64,000 nt of DNA from assembly GCF_000237925.1 (NCBI RefSeq), contig NC_031497.1:22821249-22885248 (forward strand), read 5' to 3'. Of this stretch, positions 52,418 to 63,985 are shown in pieces. Each line of letters opens with the position of its first letter. The stretch's first letter is position 1. Both the position numbers and the translations under genes were made by a program. The DNA is from Schistosoma mansoni. Taxonomy: Eukaryota > Platyhelminthes > Trematoda > Strigeidida > Schistosomatidae. The notes beneath the pieces are model-generated. The model did not search any database, was not told the DNA's origin, and saw nothing but the letters and a program-made list of their open reading frames with translations.

Positions 52418-53575
52418 CTTACACACTTACGCCTGTTACTCCCAATCGAGCATTGGCCGCCGACCAGCATTCTACAACCCACTCTGTCCTATGCCATCCT
52501 TTTTAGTTCTATCCAATTTCTGTTCATTCTTGTCATTTCTCGGCGTAATGTGTTCTTTGGTATTCCTCTCTATAGGAGTCCGTGTGAGGGTTTGTCTTGT
52601 GACGCACTTGGGTGATTTCCTCAATGTGTGTCCTATCCACTTCCAGCTCTTCTTCCTCATTTATTCCTACACTGGATGGAATCTGGTTTGCTTTCTCCCA
52701 CATTACGTTGTTGCTGATAGTGTCTGGCCAACGAATCCGAAGTATTTTGCGTGGAAAACTGTTAATAAACAGCTGTATCTTCTGGATGATGGCTTTTGTA
52801 GTTCTCCACGTCTCAGCCCCATACAATAGAACTGTTTTTACATTTGTATTGAGAATTCTGATCTTGGTGTTGGTTGACAATTGTTCTGAGTTCCAGATGT
52901 TTTTCATTTGTAAATATGCTGCTCTTGCTTTGTCGATCCGCGCCCTCACATCTGCAGCTGATCCACCGTGTTCAGCAATGAAGCTGTTCAAATATGTAAA
53001 GGTTTTCACATTCTCCAAAGCTTATCCGTCAAGTGAAATTCGATTGATGTTTGTTCTGTAGTATCGGATAATCTTGCTTTTCCCTTTGTGTATGTTGAGA
53101 CATACTGCTGCTGAGGTTGCTGCCACACTGGTTGTCTTCTCGTGCATTTGTTGTTGAGTGTTTGATAGAACAGTCAGATCATGTGCGAAATCTAGATCGT
53201 CCAGCTGCATGTTAGCTGCCCATTGTATCCCATACTTCCCTCCAGATGTTGACGTCTTCATGACCCAGTCGATCGCCAGGAGAAGGAGAAAGGGTGAGAG
53301 TAAGCATCGAACGAGTAAGTGAGCTGTCCTCCATGAACGATTTTGCAGTTTAATCCATCATAGGAATTCCGTATGATATCGACTATCTTCTCAGGTACTC
53401 CGCAGTGTCAAAGAAGCCTCCATAGTGTTGTCCTGTCCACGCTATCAAATGCTTTCTCGTAGTCAATGAAGTTGATGTAGAGTGATGAATTCCATTGAAT
53501 TGATTGTTCCACCATGATACGTAGAGTTGCGATTCAGTCTGTACACGCTTACAAGAAAGTTATCTCATTAATACA
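52418..53575 (-). mobile_element. RTE LINE, longest copy: reverse transcriptase palm to 3' end
   Basis: On the minus strand, the region LYINFIDYEKAFDSVDR (palm), LDDLDFAHDLTVLSNT (the catalytic Asp box, with ADD changed to AHD), and the C-terminal YLNSFIAEHGGSAADVRARI and [20 protein letters not shown] follow one another in two or three frames. The 3' end has only a short tail. It is dead but long enough to classify as RTE (SR2-like). Confidence 0.88.
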
Positions 53576-53789
53576 TATTATATATAATAGTAAACAAATT
53601 TGTATTAAATTACAGTATATATAATTATTTTAGACTTATGTACAATAGTTATTGCCTGTCAGTTACATTTATTATACAATTGAATGAAGTCTAAGCACCA
53701 AATCTAAAAACAGGAAAAAACTCTTAAATTTAGTGCAATTTTGATTCCACTTGGTATTGTTTATTAGTATATTGATCAGAGGGGGTTTT

Positions 53790-54240
53790 GTGGATAGTAC
53801 ATTCCCATTGTTGGTTAAGATTGTAATTGATCAGTCTCTTATTGGCATATGTGCATCTTATGAGGATTGTCTCAATATCGCCTTAATTCACAAGCTTTAT
53901 AAGTGAAGATGAGTAGTGACTTAAGGCAATATCTAGGCAGTTCGCACAAGATGCAGAAATGTCAATAGAGGACTGGTCAATTATAGTCTTAAACATCAAT
54001 GAGAAGATACAAGTAAACAATACTAAACGAATTTAAAACTCCAACCTATTTCACAAGCAGGTGGCTATCAGGACTCAGTAGCTAAGTGGATTACTTGATG
54101 ACGTTTGAAGTGAACGATACTGGGTTCGAGTCCCGGGGGAACATGAACTTTGAGATGCAGGTACATCCAACTGACGAGTTGCAAATAGGACGAAAGGCAC
54201 GTCCTGGATTCTACTGCTAGACACCATCCATCTTTGCTTA
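53790..54240. repeat. Inverted pair of family A SINE pieces
   Basis: A minus-strand tail (53790-53910) flips to a nearly full plus-strand copy (53910-54240), with A-box and B-box regions (GGTTCGAGTCC at 54125-54135) and a hammerhead core CTGACGA whose stem II reads GTTGCAAATAGGAC. Confidence 0.78.
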
Positions 54241-54249
54241 TAAAGTTGA

Positions 54250-56330
54250 TGTGATTTTATTTCACAAATAGGTCCATGGTAAATGAATAGTGTAACAATG
54301 TCTAATTTTTAAATCTGACCAAGTTAAAAAGACAGGTCAAGAGTTTGATAGCTGTCATTAAACAACTTTACGAAAAAATCAGCTTTAAACTCAGAATCCT
54401 ATTTGTTGGATGGTTGGTTCATCTTAAAGATCAGTATAAAGGCAGCCAAACGGAAACTATCCGTACACGAATTTCTAAAGTTGGGTTTCATTGGGTCGGA
54501 AGAAAAACTTGATTTAATTACTATCCCCGATGATCAGAAGAATTAGTACCGATCATGAAATGGACTAATAAATAAGGTTGATCACCTAGGTTCATTTAAA
54601 TATATCTCAAACCAAAACAGCAACGTAAAAGAATATTTAAAACCTCATAAGAAAACGATTTCCGTAAACATATAATTTAAAGGAGATGGAGCAATAGAGT
54701 TTCCGAAGACTAGACTTTCGGGATCTTTGAGGAAAACATTCTGTTCTGCTGAATTTAGCATTGTCTTCTGTCGCTCTTTGATTCGCAGGTCTATGAGGGA
54801 TATGCTTCAGCTTTGGGCTACATGAATTTGCACTTATAATTTTACTTGCTGTTGAGAAGAAAAATGCATTGACTACACAAAGCAAGCTCTCTTGAAATGC
54901 ATCACTAGGCTTCATTCTCCTTGGTTTTCAAAAGGATTACCAAAGTTAGTTACTAGTTCAATGTTTGAACACCGTGCAAATACAAGTCACGTTACTCCAC
55001 CAAAGTCTTTAATGTCATTTATATTGTCGAACTAACTGATTCGAAGGAATATAGATGTGGAACTTATATTTTCCTAAGAGGTTTCAACAATCCACTAATT
55101 TCAGCCTAATCTGTATGTACAAAATCACTAACTTTGCCATGGTTATAATTCCTATCTTTCATACTCAGTAACCGGTTATCACTGCTCATTCATTATTTCG
55201 TCATCACTATTAACTACCCATTACTAAAACATTTGATTATTCTATACTATAATTTCGTCAAACGACCACTTATCTCTCCCCAGTAAAATATTAATATATC
55301 TTTTTGCCATCCGCCCATCTATGTAGTAAAGCTGATTGACTTTTCGGGAAAAGAATAAAACTTTTGGAAAGACGTACAAGACTGGAGCACTGGAGAAAGT
55401 AAAGCAAATGGACACGTTCACAGTTTACTTTGATATAGTTCGTGTTCAAGTAGGAACATCGATTCGAATATACTTTGTGTATAACAGACGGATACGTTAG
55501 CGGTTCATTCCTGTGCAGTTACATTTCCCTATCATATTCGGAAACTATGTAGGAACCTGATAGCGTTGATAACTATAGTAAATACACCAGTATGGGACGT
55601 GGTATAGTCGCATGTATGCGCTACATGTGTATATGTTATGCACACTCCTAAGACATATGCACTTCATAATACACACATAAGTGTAGATGCGCGTGGTCAC
55701 AAAAATACGATACATGAGTATATAGAATGCATAGATTAAGGCCTATGGACTCCATAGTATACAAATAGGTATGAATGCGACTTGTTCTGGGCCGTAGTCC
55801 AGCAGCAATGAACAATGGATAAATTGCCAGCATTCAAATCTTTTGGGCTGCGAGTCGTCTATTCACGATACACTCTATCACATTCATACCACAAACAAGT
55901 TTACTGTTGACCCTTAAGCAGTGGTTACGACACAGTTAATCGATATTCTTTTTGGTCTGCACCAGACCTAATGAACCTGCCTAGAGATAATCCAGTCAAA
56001 CACCAAAAGGAAAAATTCTTCTTCTAGTTGTTCATTTCACTTTTGTCTATACAATATGCACCTTTTTAATAACCCAAATTAAAGACAGAATGGGGGAATA
56101 GCTCGATTTCTACCTAGCCGCTCACGATAGTTCATAAAATATGGTTCTGTTATCTTTAAGATATGTTTTCTATATGAGTGCTTGAATCAGCTACTTGAGT
56201 GAGAAAATCAAGAATGAGTAAGAAGCTTTTATTAGCCAATTGAATCAAGAATACATTCACAATTCATTCATAGATATAGACATATTTCCCTCAGAAAATT
56301 AAACCACATTATCAAATAATAGCCTATGTC
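54250..56330. other. Intergenic stretch with no recognised feature
   Basis: About 2 kb without an exon or repeat that I can name. A minus-strand open frame of 92 codons (54637-54915) has no recognisable motif or splice context. Confidence 0.45.
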
Positions 56331-56336
56331 TATTTC

Positions 56337-56856
56337 TGTTATATCCCGTGAAGATTTATGAATGGTAACTTTGAGGACTGTTTATGGACCAATATGATAT
56401 GTATATTTCTTATTGTATAATTGTCAAGTAACTAAACTATTCATATTCATGTCCCTCTTATCATAAGCTTTATTATGACCCATAGATTATTACTGTACGA
56501 TTTACCATTCTTGAGTTATCCCTAGTCCATTAATTACTGTTCCCCCTATTCACAGCCACTTTTGGCCAAATCTTGTACAAATATTATTTTTTTATTTTAT
56601 GGCACGATGTGGTCAGTTTGTTTGGTATATAACCCAGTATATTTGAGAAATATGATTGATATTACAGAGGCTGTTATTGGTGTTCTGGACTTAACTGTCT
56701 GGGCTGAGCAGAAAGCATGACTGATAAGTACTCAAGACTGCTCATACGGCTTTTGTGTATCATTGGGCGATCAGTAAATTCACTCCTCTCCAATCGGCGG
56801 TCTCATAACGTCATATATATCAACTGGGCAAGAACGCCCAGGCAATCGATATAACG
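56337..56856 (+). mobile_element. Gypsy-type solo LTR
   Basis: Starts TGTTATATCCCG and ends GATATAACG, 520 bp. A perfect 5-bp target duplication ATTTC flanks it (56332-56336 and 56857-56861). Same family as 14159 and 22167; the promoter-like block GTATATAACCCAGTATAT is kept. Confidence 0.92.
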
Positions 56857-57394
56857 ATTTCCTCAAAAAAAGGAAGCCAAATCTTGATCAATAATATTTG
56901 ACGGCTCAATAATATTGACCAATTGAACTTCAGTCAACTTTTACAGTCGATCAGCAGATTCTCTTCTTTACTTAGGATAATTACACATTCACAGTTTGTG
57001 AATACGTCACATATATTGATTACGTTGGGTTCAGATTAATCTCTGACTGTTTTAATAATTTCAAATTGCATGGACGATATTCATTTCTTAAGAGATTCTA
57101 TCACAAAATAATGTTCAACATCACTTTATTAGATCTATTATTGGAGATATTCAGCTGGATGATATTGGAGTGCAGTAAACTTTGATCTACATCATCAGAT
57201 TAGTAAATACTGGTAACAAATGTGTCAGATTAGTAAATAAACATGTCAGTAAACGTTAACTGTCATATTAGAATGTTTATTTGGCTTATTTAAAATGCTT
57301 GGTAATATAATTTTGACCCTTACTTTCATAATGTCAATAATTTATTTTTCCCATTAAAATAATTGAAATGAAGCATAAAACCGCTTTTTTATTT

Positions 57395-57815
57395 GATAGT
57401 TAAAGTTAGATCACCATGGAAAACCTGGAAACACTGGACGACCGTTTCATCCTACCATGGTACTCCTCAGTAGTGCGCATGCATGACCCTGCCTCTCAAG
57501 TTCCGAACACAGGATTTATCAGTCTCTAGCGCGAATGCTTAACCTCTAGACCATTGAGGCGGCATCCAACGATTTAATATCTAACTTCAACCAATCCACG
57601 AAATTGAGGAACCATTCACCATTGTCTTCAGTGAGTTACTATCTGACAACGGACCTGGTTGAACTGCACTGGTCACTACTTCTCACCAGAACTTCAGGAA
57701 ATACCTCTTGGAGATTTCAGTAATTTTATAGTTGAATTCATGAGTTGATTGGAGCTAGATCACCATAGAAAACCTGGAAGCACTGGACGGTCGTTTCGTC
57801 TTATTATAAGACTTT
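57395..57815 (-). repeat. Two family B SINEs in the same orientation
   Basis: A nearly full minus-strand copy (57395-57715) with the long upstream block is followed directly by the tail and hammerhead start of another (57716-57815, TTGGAGATTTCAGTAATTTT ... GGTCGTTTCGTC). Confidence 0.82.
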
Positions 57816-57903
57816 CATTACCAAACTTGAAAGTTTCTCCGTTTTATAAAGTTATTTAATTTAGTTTAAGTAAATTAGTATTCTGTAAAGATCAGAATAC
57901 GCG

Positions 57904-58190
57904 TGGGGACAATTGAACGTATTTAAACACAAATTACAAACTAACTCACTAAATTCTGATAACCATACAGTCAACAGTTAATTTGCAAAATAACAATGAA
58001 TTGTCTCAATCTTCACTGTTTCTTCTGTAAACATCAATCCATCTTCTCTGATCTCATTGTTCATACATTTTCATACCGATTGCGCTTCGTTCTTATTATT
58101 TCCTTATCGGTCTTCTGCCAAAATACATTCTATGTCTGACCATCACCATATACTACTTATGTGTATATAAGTAACCCACATTACAATACT
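57904..58190 (+). repeat. Left inverted arm (family D) flanking the H3 fragment
   Basis: It starts TGGGGACAATTGAACG and ends CCCACATTACAATA. It matches, inverted, 58800-59083 along its whole length (about 287 bp), with CAATGAATTGTCTCAATCTT and CCATCACCATATACTACTTA as clear shared blocks. Confidence 0.85.
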
Positions 58191-58377
58191 TCACATAGAG
58201 CTAAATGTATTGTCTAAACGATAGTGATGTTATACATTTATTGAAATTGTAATAGTTATAGCACAGTTTAAAACTTTGATTTAAATAATTGTTAGTTTGT
58301 CACTAGTTACTAATAATCTAACATTCTATGCAATTAGAACTAGATTATAATATTTATTCAGTTATACTAAATACAAT

Positions 58378-58545
58378 TTAATTATTACGAATCTCATGTA
58401 AGGTTACTGTTCCAGGACGATAACGATGTGGTTTTTTAACACCACTTGTAGCTGGTACACTTTTCCGTGCAGCTTTGGTGGCTAATTGCTTCCGAGTTGT
58501 CTTCCCACCCGTACTCTTGCGAGCGGTCTGCTTCGTGTGTGCCAT
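58378..58545 (-). pseudogene. Histone H3 N-terminal fragment inside an inverted-repeat element
   Basis: From the ATG at 58545 the frame reads [20 protein letters not shown] then [20 protein letters not shown] and [13 protein letters not shown], then NN and a stop. It equals H3 residues 1-53 with seven changes (R2H, A15T, P16T, A29V, G33S, A47T, R49H); every tail Lys (4, 9, 14, 18, 23, 27, 36, 37) is kept. The histone fold is missing. A TTGTTCACAG stretch two bases before the ATG and GTAATA after the ATT codon look like splice sites, so a genomic exon rather than an mRNA copy may have been captured. Changes in such a conserved tail argue against a working histone. Confidence 0.88.
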
Positions 58546-58799
58546 GACTGTGAACAACCAATTTAATTATTACATTTAACATATATGTAAGTAGTTGCAA
58601 TCATTTCATTAACATTCAGTAATTACTGTGTAGATTTACATACTAAAGATAACTAGAACACTGAATCAATGTTTATGTTGTTAAATACCAAAAAGATTAT
58701 TTTAATCATTATAGTGATGTATATAATTGGGATATGAACACATAAATGTAAATGGTACATAGTAACTAAAAACTAATCTATTAACATCCTAATAACTAC

Positions 58800-59083
58800 T
58801 ATTGTAGTGTGGTCTACTTACATCCATATAAGTAGTATATGGTGATGGTTAGACATGGAATGTATTTTGGTAGAAGACCGATAAGGAAAGAACTGAAATG
58901 AAGCGTGATTGGTAGAAAAATGCACAGACAATGAAATTAGAGAAGCTGGACTGATATTTACAGAAGGAACAGTGAAGATTGAGACAATTCATTGTTGTTT
59001 TGCAAATTAACTGTTTGCTGTATGGTTATCAGAATTTAGTGAGATAGTTTGTAATTTGTGTCTTAATACTTTCGATTGTCCCC
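58800..59083 (-). repeat. Right inverted arm (family D) flanking the H3 fragment
   Basis: Complement of 57904-58190: CATATAAGTAGTATATGGTG, GAAGATTGAGACAATTCATT and the outer end CGATTGTCCCCAACC. The central part between the arms is about 609 bp and holds the histone fragment. Confidence 0.85.
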
Positions 59084-59194
59084 AACCGGTGTTTTGTTCA
59101 TTACACTATTTAGAAGTATACTTAATACAAACATATGTATATGAATGTTAACTATTAATGTTACCATTTTATTCTCAAACTTGACTTCTACTTA

Positions 59195-59440
59195 TTTTAT
59201 GTGGTTGAAATCATGAATCAATTGAAGCTAGACCACCATGGAAAACCTGGAAGCACTGGACGGTCGTTTCGTCCTACCATGGCACTCCTCAGCAGTGCAT
59301 ATCCATGATCCCGCCTCACGAGATTCGAACACAGGAAATATCAGTCTCATGCACGAGCGCTTAACCACTAGACCACTGAGCCGGCATCCGCCGGTGTTGA
59401 TGTCTAACCAATGTCTTCAATGAGTTGACCCTTTAAAATA
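59195..59440 (-). repeat. Family B SINE, minus strand
   Basis: Tail, hammerhead (GGTCGTTTCGTCCTACCATG), B box and head (CACTAGACCACTGAGCCGGC), and the start of the upstream block (GATGTCTAACC). Confidence 0.84.
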
Positions 59441-60687
59441 ATCACACTGATCCATTGACCTATTTAAAGTTTAAAAAAATTATTCATATCCATTTGTAGT
59501 AACTTTTTTGTTTTTACATATATTGTAAAACGTTTGTAATTTATCCCTAAATGACCTCAACTATTGTGTACACACAGATGTATATATATACACAGGAAAC
59601 AATAGCTCATACAATGATCTTCATATACTTTTCGAAAGAGAAAAATCATTTGATAAATTAGCTACTTTTTTTTTCTTTCTTTGTAAAGTTTGACCGTTTT
59701 TTTTTTGTACAAGAATGTTATGTCATACAGTGATTCTAGTTCACATGGCTTTATTCATGTAGGCCATATCTATATAGTTAGCCTAGGTCAGTTTATTATG
59801 AACAAAGAACATGTGAACATGTAAGTATTGTCATAATTGTTTTTGTCGTTTACTAAAATTACACCGTTTAGATTCCATTCTCTTCATAACCTCATAAATT
59901 ACTGTGTACAAACCCTCAAGTATTCTCCCTATCCTCTTATTCTGTATAAAGTATATGTACATTTAGTATTCCCTTATAATTGAGTGTCTTAAATGGGATA
60001 CTAAATAGTGCCTATCATAGTACATACAGATTCATACAATCCCAAATAACACACCCTCTATTTTACCCAGTGTAAAATGTAGTACAAAATCCAATAATTA
60101 GTTTAAATTATATTCATATTGATTTAAACAAACTAAACATACATTGGTTTGTGTTTTTTTTTACAATAGTAGTGATATTTGTGTAAAACCTTTGCATTTC
60201 TATTCTATATAGACAGGCAAAGTAGATATATCTATCTATAAAAAGGGGGATATATTTGTGTTAACTCCCCTCTCTCTTCATTAACTATTTCCTAGTTTTG
60301 AAAACAAACACAATTTTTTATATGCACAATTCAATGTGGATTGGGCAATTTAAGTAGAATTGTGCTTGATTATGTGTATGTTTTATATGTGCATCTTTCT
60401 ATTACTAAAAAAGGCAAATATGAACAAAACAAATGTATCCTCTCAGTTTTCTCTTCTTTTTTTTTTTAAAAAAAAAATTATCCTTTTGTATATTTATAAT
60501 CATCATCATCATTGTCATCAACACCGTTCATAGCAGTTATAAACATTAAGGGAAACATTAATCTTTTCTTCTATTTTGTCAATGATTATTCAATTATATT
60601 ATAATTAAAGAAAAAAGGAGAAAAGAAGAATCTTATCATCAAAAATATTCTTTCTAAAATAGTTATTTATTATAAAAAGTAGTAACC
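59441..60687 (+). promoter_or_regulatory. Upstream region of the SERCA gene
   Basis: Free of recognisable repeats, unlike its surroundings, and AT-rich with many T and A runs. It must hold the 5' UTR and probably the promoter of the downstream gene, but I see no specific element that I could name. Confidence 0.35.
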
Positions 60688-60805
60688 ATGGAAACAGCAT
60701 TTTCGAAAACAGTTGATGAAGTTTTACATCATTTTGAATCAGATCCAGAAAATGGTTTAAGTGATGAACAAATTAAAAAACAAACGGCAAAATTTGGTCC
60801 AAATG
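60688..60805 (+). CDS. SERCA: SERCA-type Ca2+-ATPase, first coding exon
   Basis: The ATG has a good context (ACCATGG). It encodes METAFSKTVDEVLHHFESDP and ENGLSDEQIKKQTAKFGPN, which matches the N-terminus of SERCA pumps (MEN.H.KTVEEVL..F, GLS..Q, GPN) and in particular the fluke protein SMA1 as I remember it. The exon ends in phase 1 at AATG/GTAAAT; the next codon should complete Glu of NELPAEEGK. The enzyme pumps Ca2+ from the cytosol into the sarco/endoplasmic reticulum. No second exon is visible in the remaining 3.2 kb, so intron 1 is long and most of the gene lies to the right. Confidence 0.9.
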
Positions 60806-60999
60806 GTAAATTTTTTTCGATTATTATTATTATTATCATTATTATTAGTAGTAGTAATAGTAATAGTAATGTTAGTAGTAGTAATAGTAGTAGTAAGTTT
60901 CTAATATGCATAAAAAACTACATTTAATTAGTTGGCTCAAGTTTAATTAAAATTTATTTAGTCGAAATCATGAGTTAATTGAAGCTAGGTAGGATATGC

Positions 61000-61132
61000 A
61001 CTGCTAAGGAGTCTTGGGGAGTAGGATGAAACGGTCATTGAGCAATGCTCCCAGGTTTTTCATGATGGTTTTAGCTTCAATTGACTCATGATTTCAACTA
61101 TGAAAATACTTAAATCTCAACAAAACCCTTTC
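61000..61132 (+). repeat. Family B SINE, hammerhead part and tail
   Basis: GCACTGCTAAGGAGTCTTGG, GTAGGATGAAACGGTCATTG and the tail to AAACCCTTTCTGAT. A minus-strand tail start (60960-60990) stands just upstream, so this is another inverted pair. Confidence 0.75.
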
Positions 61133-61228
61133 TGATTTATTTAGTCATTTTAAATTAACACATTGAATTGGATTATATTAAATATTTCACAAATTAATAA
61201 TAATAATACTAATTTAGTTTATCAGTAG

Positions 61229-61930
61229 TTAATTGTTAAGATGATTTTTTGTATTTTAAATGTTTATCCTTAATGAGTATTATAATGAAGTATGGACGAG
61301 ATATATTTTGTCATTTGGATAATATTATTCATTATGCCGTGGATGTATAATGTTTTATTGTGGTGTATACTACTTATGTCGATGGATATAAGTAGTATAT
61401 AACACCAAACAGAAGTGGAATTCTTGACAAAAGAAGGTTAGGAATATCGAATTGAAGAGAACAGGTACAGAGAGTGATTGCTATAGCAACAATGATGGAA
61501 CGATGAAGTTTGAGACAATTGATGAATGATTTTTAATTGTTAAGATGATTTTTTGTATTTTAAATGTTTATCTCTAATGAATATCATAATAAAGTATGAA
61601 AGAAATAGATTTTGTTATTTGTAAAATATTATCCACTATGTTGTGGATATATAATGTTGCATTATGGTATATGCTACTTGTGTCGATCTACTTAAGTAGT
61701 ATATAACATTAATCAGAAGTGAAATTTATGGATAATAGAAGGTTAGGAAGATGGAATTGAAGAGAACAATAACAGAGAATGATTGTTATAGCAACAATGA
61801 TGGGATGATGAAGTTTGAGACAATTGATGAATGATTTGTAAATGAAGTATTGAATGTATGGTTTTCATATTTTACAAAAATAGAATTCTTTAATTTTGCA
61901 TTAAAGCATAGTTTATTGTCTCCAACCTGT
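61229..61930 (+). repeat. Tandem duplicated family D repeat with hairpin
   Basis: Two units with a period of 304 bp (starts TTAATTGTTAAGATG at 61229 and 61533). Each contains an inverted hairpin around TACTACTTATGTCGATGGAT and AAGTAGTATATAACA and the TGAAGTTTGAGACAATTGAT block. The second unit continues to the outer end GTCTCCAACCTGTATTC. Confidence 0.75.
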
Positions 61931-62269
61931 ATTCTCGTTCATCACAGTATATGTTAAAGTTTGGAATTTAGTATCCTTTGCATGTTAACGACCGATTGAA
62001 TGATTCAAATAGAATAGTTCTCATTCAATGATACTTTACCTTAGTGAATCAAGCTATCAATTTTTAAGATATGTGCTATCAAAGCCAAATTTGGACTTGA
62101 TAATTTCAAATGAATTGAGTATTAGGTAGAAAGTTGTCTTATCCCAATGAATAGAAAAAATTGTATTTCTGACGTTTTCAGTCTTCTTTTTTCGTGTTAT
62201 TCCATAATTAAATTACTAACTATAATGATTGAAATGATCTAATCTTTCTAATTTATTTAACTCCGTAGC

Positions 62270-62680
62270 AATTAGATCAGTCAGTCAGTCAGCTGCAACG
62301 TAGGACCAGGCACATATATGCATAGATCCAAGATGCCATACCTCATTAGCACAACAAGGTGAACACTGAATTCATAGAAGTAGTTAATTTAATAATGGTA
62401 ATATATAAGAGAAAGATTGTATATAAGGATATAGTACAGGAAGAAAGACAGATATGAAGCAATTTTAATCTCAAGGTTTAAAGGAAGACAGAAAGTGTAT
62501 ACACCTACGTCATTGTGATCGATTCTGAGCCATGTCACCTAGAGTTTCCAACCATTGGTTACGATAGCCATACGCACCCCAATCGAGTAGTCTACATCTA
62601 CCACCATGACTCAGACTAGAAGTTGGTGACTTCAAGCACTGATGCTACGTTTTGGTTTGGCCGCTCCTAACTAATTAGAT
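62270..62680 (-). mobile_element. LINE 3' end, ACTG-tail type
   Basis: Starts in CAGTCAGTCAGTCAG and matches 33262-33725 and 38280-38560. The minus strand still shows the GRCRLLDWG-like stretch of the C-terminus (TAGTCTACATCTACCACCAT on the plus strand). Confidence 0.78.
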
Positions 62681-63154
62681 TCATTCTAGCACTTGGATCA
62701 ATATAAAATTTCAAAAAATCCTATCAATATTTAGTAATGGTCATTATATATATAGTGAATTGACTGGATTTATTAAATGTAAATAGTTGGATCCAAACCC
62801 ATTGACTAAATAACATCATATTCAACTTGCTAAGGGTAAAAATTCTTAATATCTAAATAGCGTTTTGTTATTGTTATTATTGGCTTTATTCAGTATTATA
62901 TTTTTAGTACAATATACAATTCTCAGCACAATGTATTTCAACAAGTTTCAGTTTCTTACTTCTTGATTGATCCTGACGATAAATATTAAATGATCGCCAG
63001 TTATAAGTTAGCAGTCCAAACAATCGACATCAGGAACCACGATATCTCTGATTGGGTCTTCTGTAACTTGTACAATGAAAAGTTGAATAGGTTATGCAAT
63101 TAATATCTATAATGATGTATTAAAACAAACAAAATAAGATAATTTTATAAATTT

Positions 63155-63345
63155 GAAATCGTGAGTCAATTGAAGTTAGACCACCATGGAAAACCTTGAA
63201 GCACTGCTTGATGGCCGTTTCGTTCTATTGTGGCACTTCTCAGCAACGGCCGTGCAGTGCTTCCAGGTTTTCCGTGGTGGTCAAACTTCAATTGACTTAT
63301 GATTTCAACTACATAAAATTACTAAAATCTCCACAAAATCCCCTT
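63155..63345. repeat. Palindromic pair of family B hammerhead pieces
   Basis: A minus-strand tail and hammerhead half (63155-63245, with CTGCTTGATGGCCGTTTCG) meets a plus-strand half (63246-63345, AACGGCCGTGCAGTGCTTCC plus tail). The arms are about 90 bp with almost no spacer. Confidence 0.82.
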
Positions 63346-63440
63346 CTAAAAAATAAGATAACTTGTTGAAATATCTAGATAGCAAGAACAGGTACCGCAG
63401 ACGTTCAAGTAGGCCACCTATTTTGATATTACAGTTAGAG

Positions 63441-63985
63441 AATACATTATTTATTTATTTATTTAAACACATAAATATTGGTACAAAAGGGCACCAGATA
63501 CATATGCGCCATACAAATCTCATTCGATTTGCTTGAGGGCTGTGATACTGCTCAGGTGCCCGAACTGAAGCAGGTGGTTTACTTAGGGGACCACACCTGG
63601 AGCCTTTGACCGAAAGATCTGATCCACAAGGCAGTGGAGCATCGTGAGGAGATGCAGTCCCATGGTAGCCGGTGATCAACGATTGATTCGTACGCCATTT
63701 GTTCCCTCAGGATACTGGAGCCAGTTCATGTGCACCATTGGTTTAGAATCAGGGTTTTCCAACTCCCCTAGGTGGATCCTCCACATCCACCAAACCGGTT
63801 AAGTCGCCGGACATTCGCTTTTCGTCCTCTCACTTTCGTAAACAACACCCCCGCCACGAGAGTTCAGTGAGTAGGACTTCTCTGGCAGAGGCTATATATT
63901 CGCAGGCCATATGAGAGCATTTGGAGAGGGAGAGAGGACTCTCCCCACTCTCTGCCGTACCAGGGCATTCGGGGGCAGAGAATAC
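63441..63985 (-). mobile_element. LINE 3' end with TTTA-repeat tail
   Basis: The left end is TTTATTTATTTATTTA, the complement of a TAAA tail, so the element points left. Its non-coding 3' sequence (CAAAAGGGCACCAGATACAT, GCAGGTGGTTTACTTAGGGG, TTAAGTCGCCGGACATTCGC) also occurs at 37455-37805 and, in a small piece, at 46914-46981. Probably a CR1- or RTE-like LINE 3' untranslated region; I see no reading frame to classify it. Confidence 0.7.

Noticed and set aside
54637-54915. Minus-strand open frame of 92 codons
   Set aside because: No recognisable domain, no signal for splicing or start context; length is compatible with chance.
58378-58545. Functional short histone H3 gene
   Set aside because: Only the tail is present, with seven changes in one of the most conserved proteins known, and no histone fold follows within the element.
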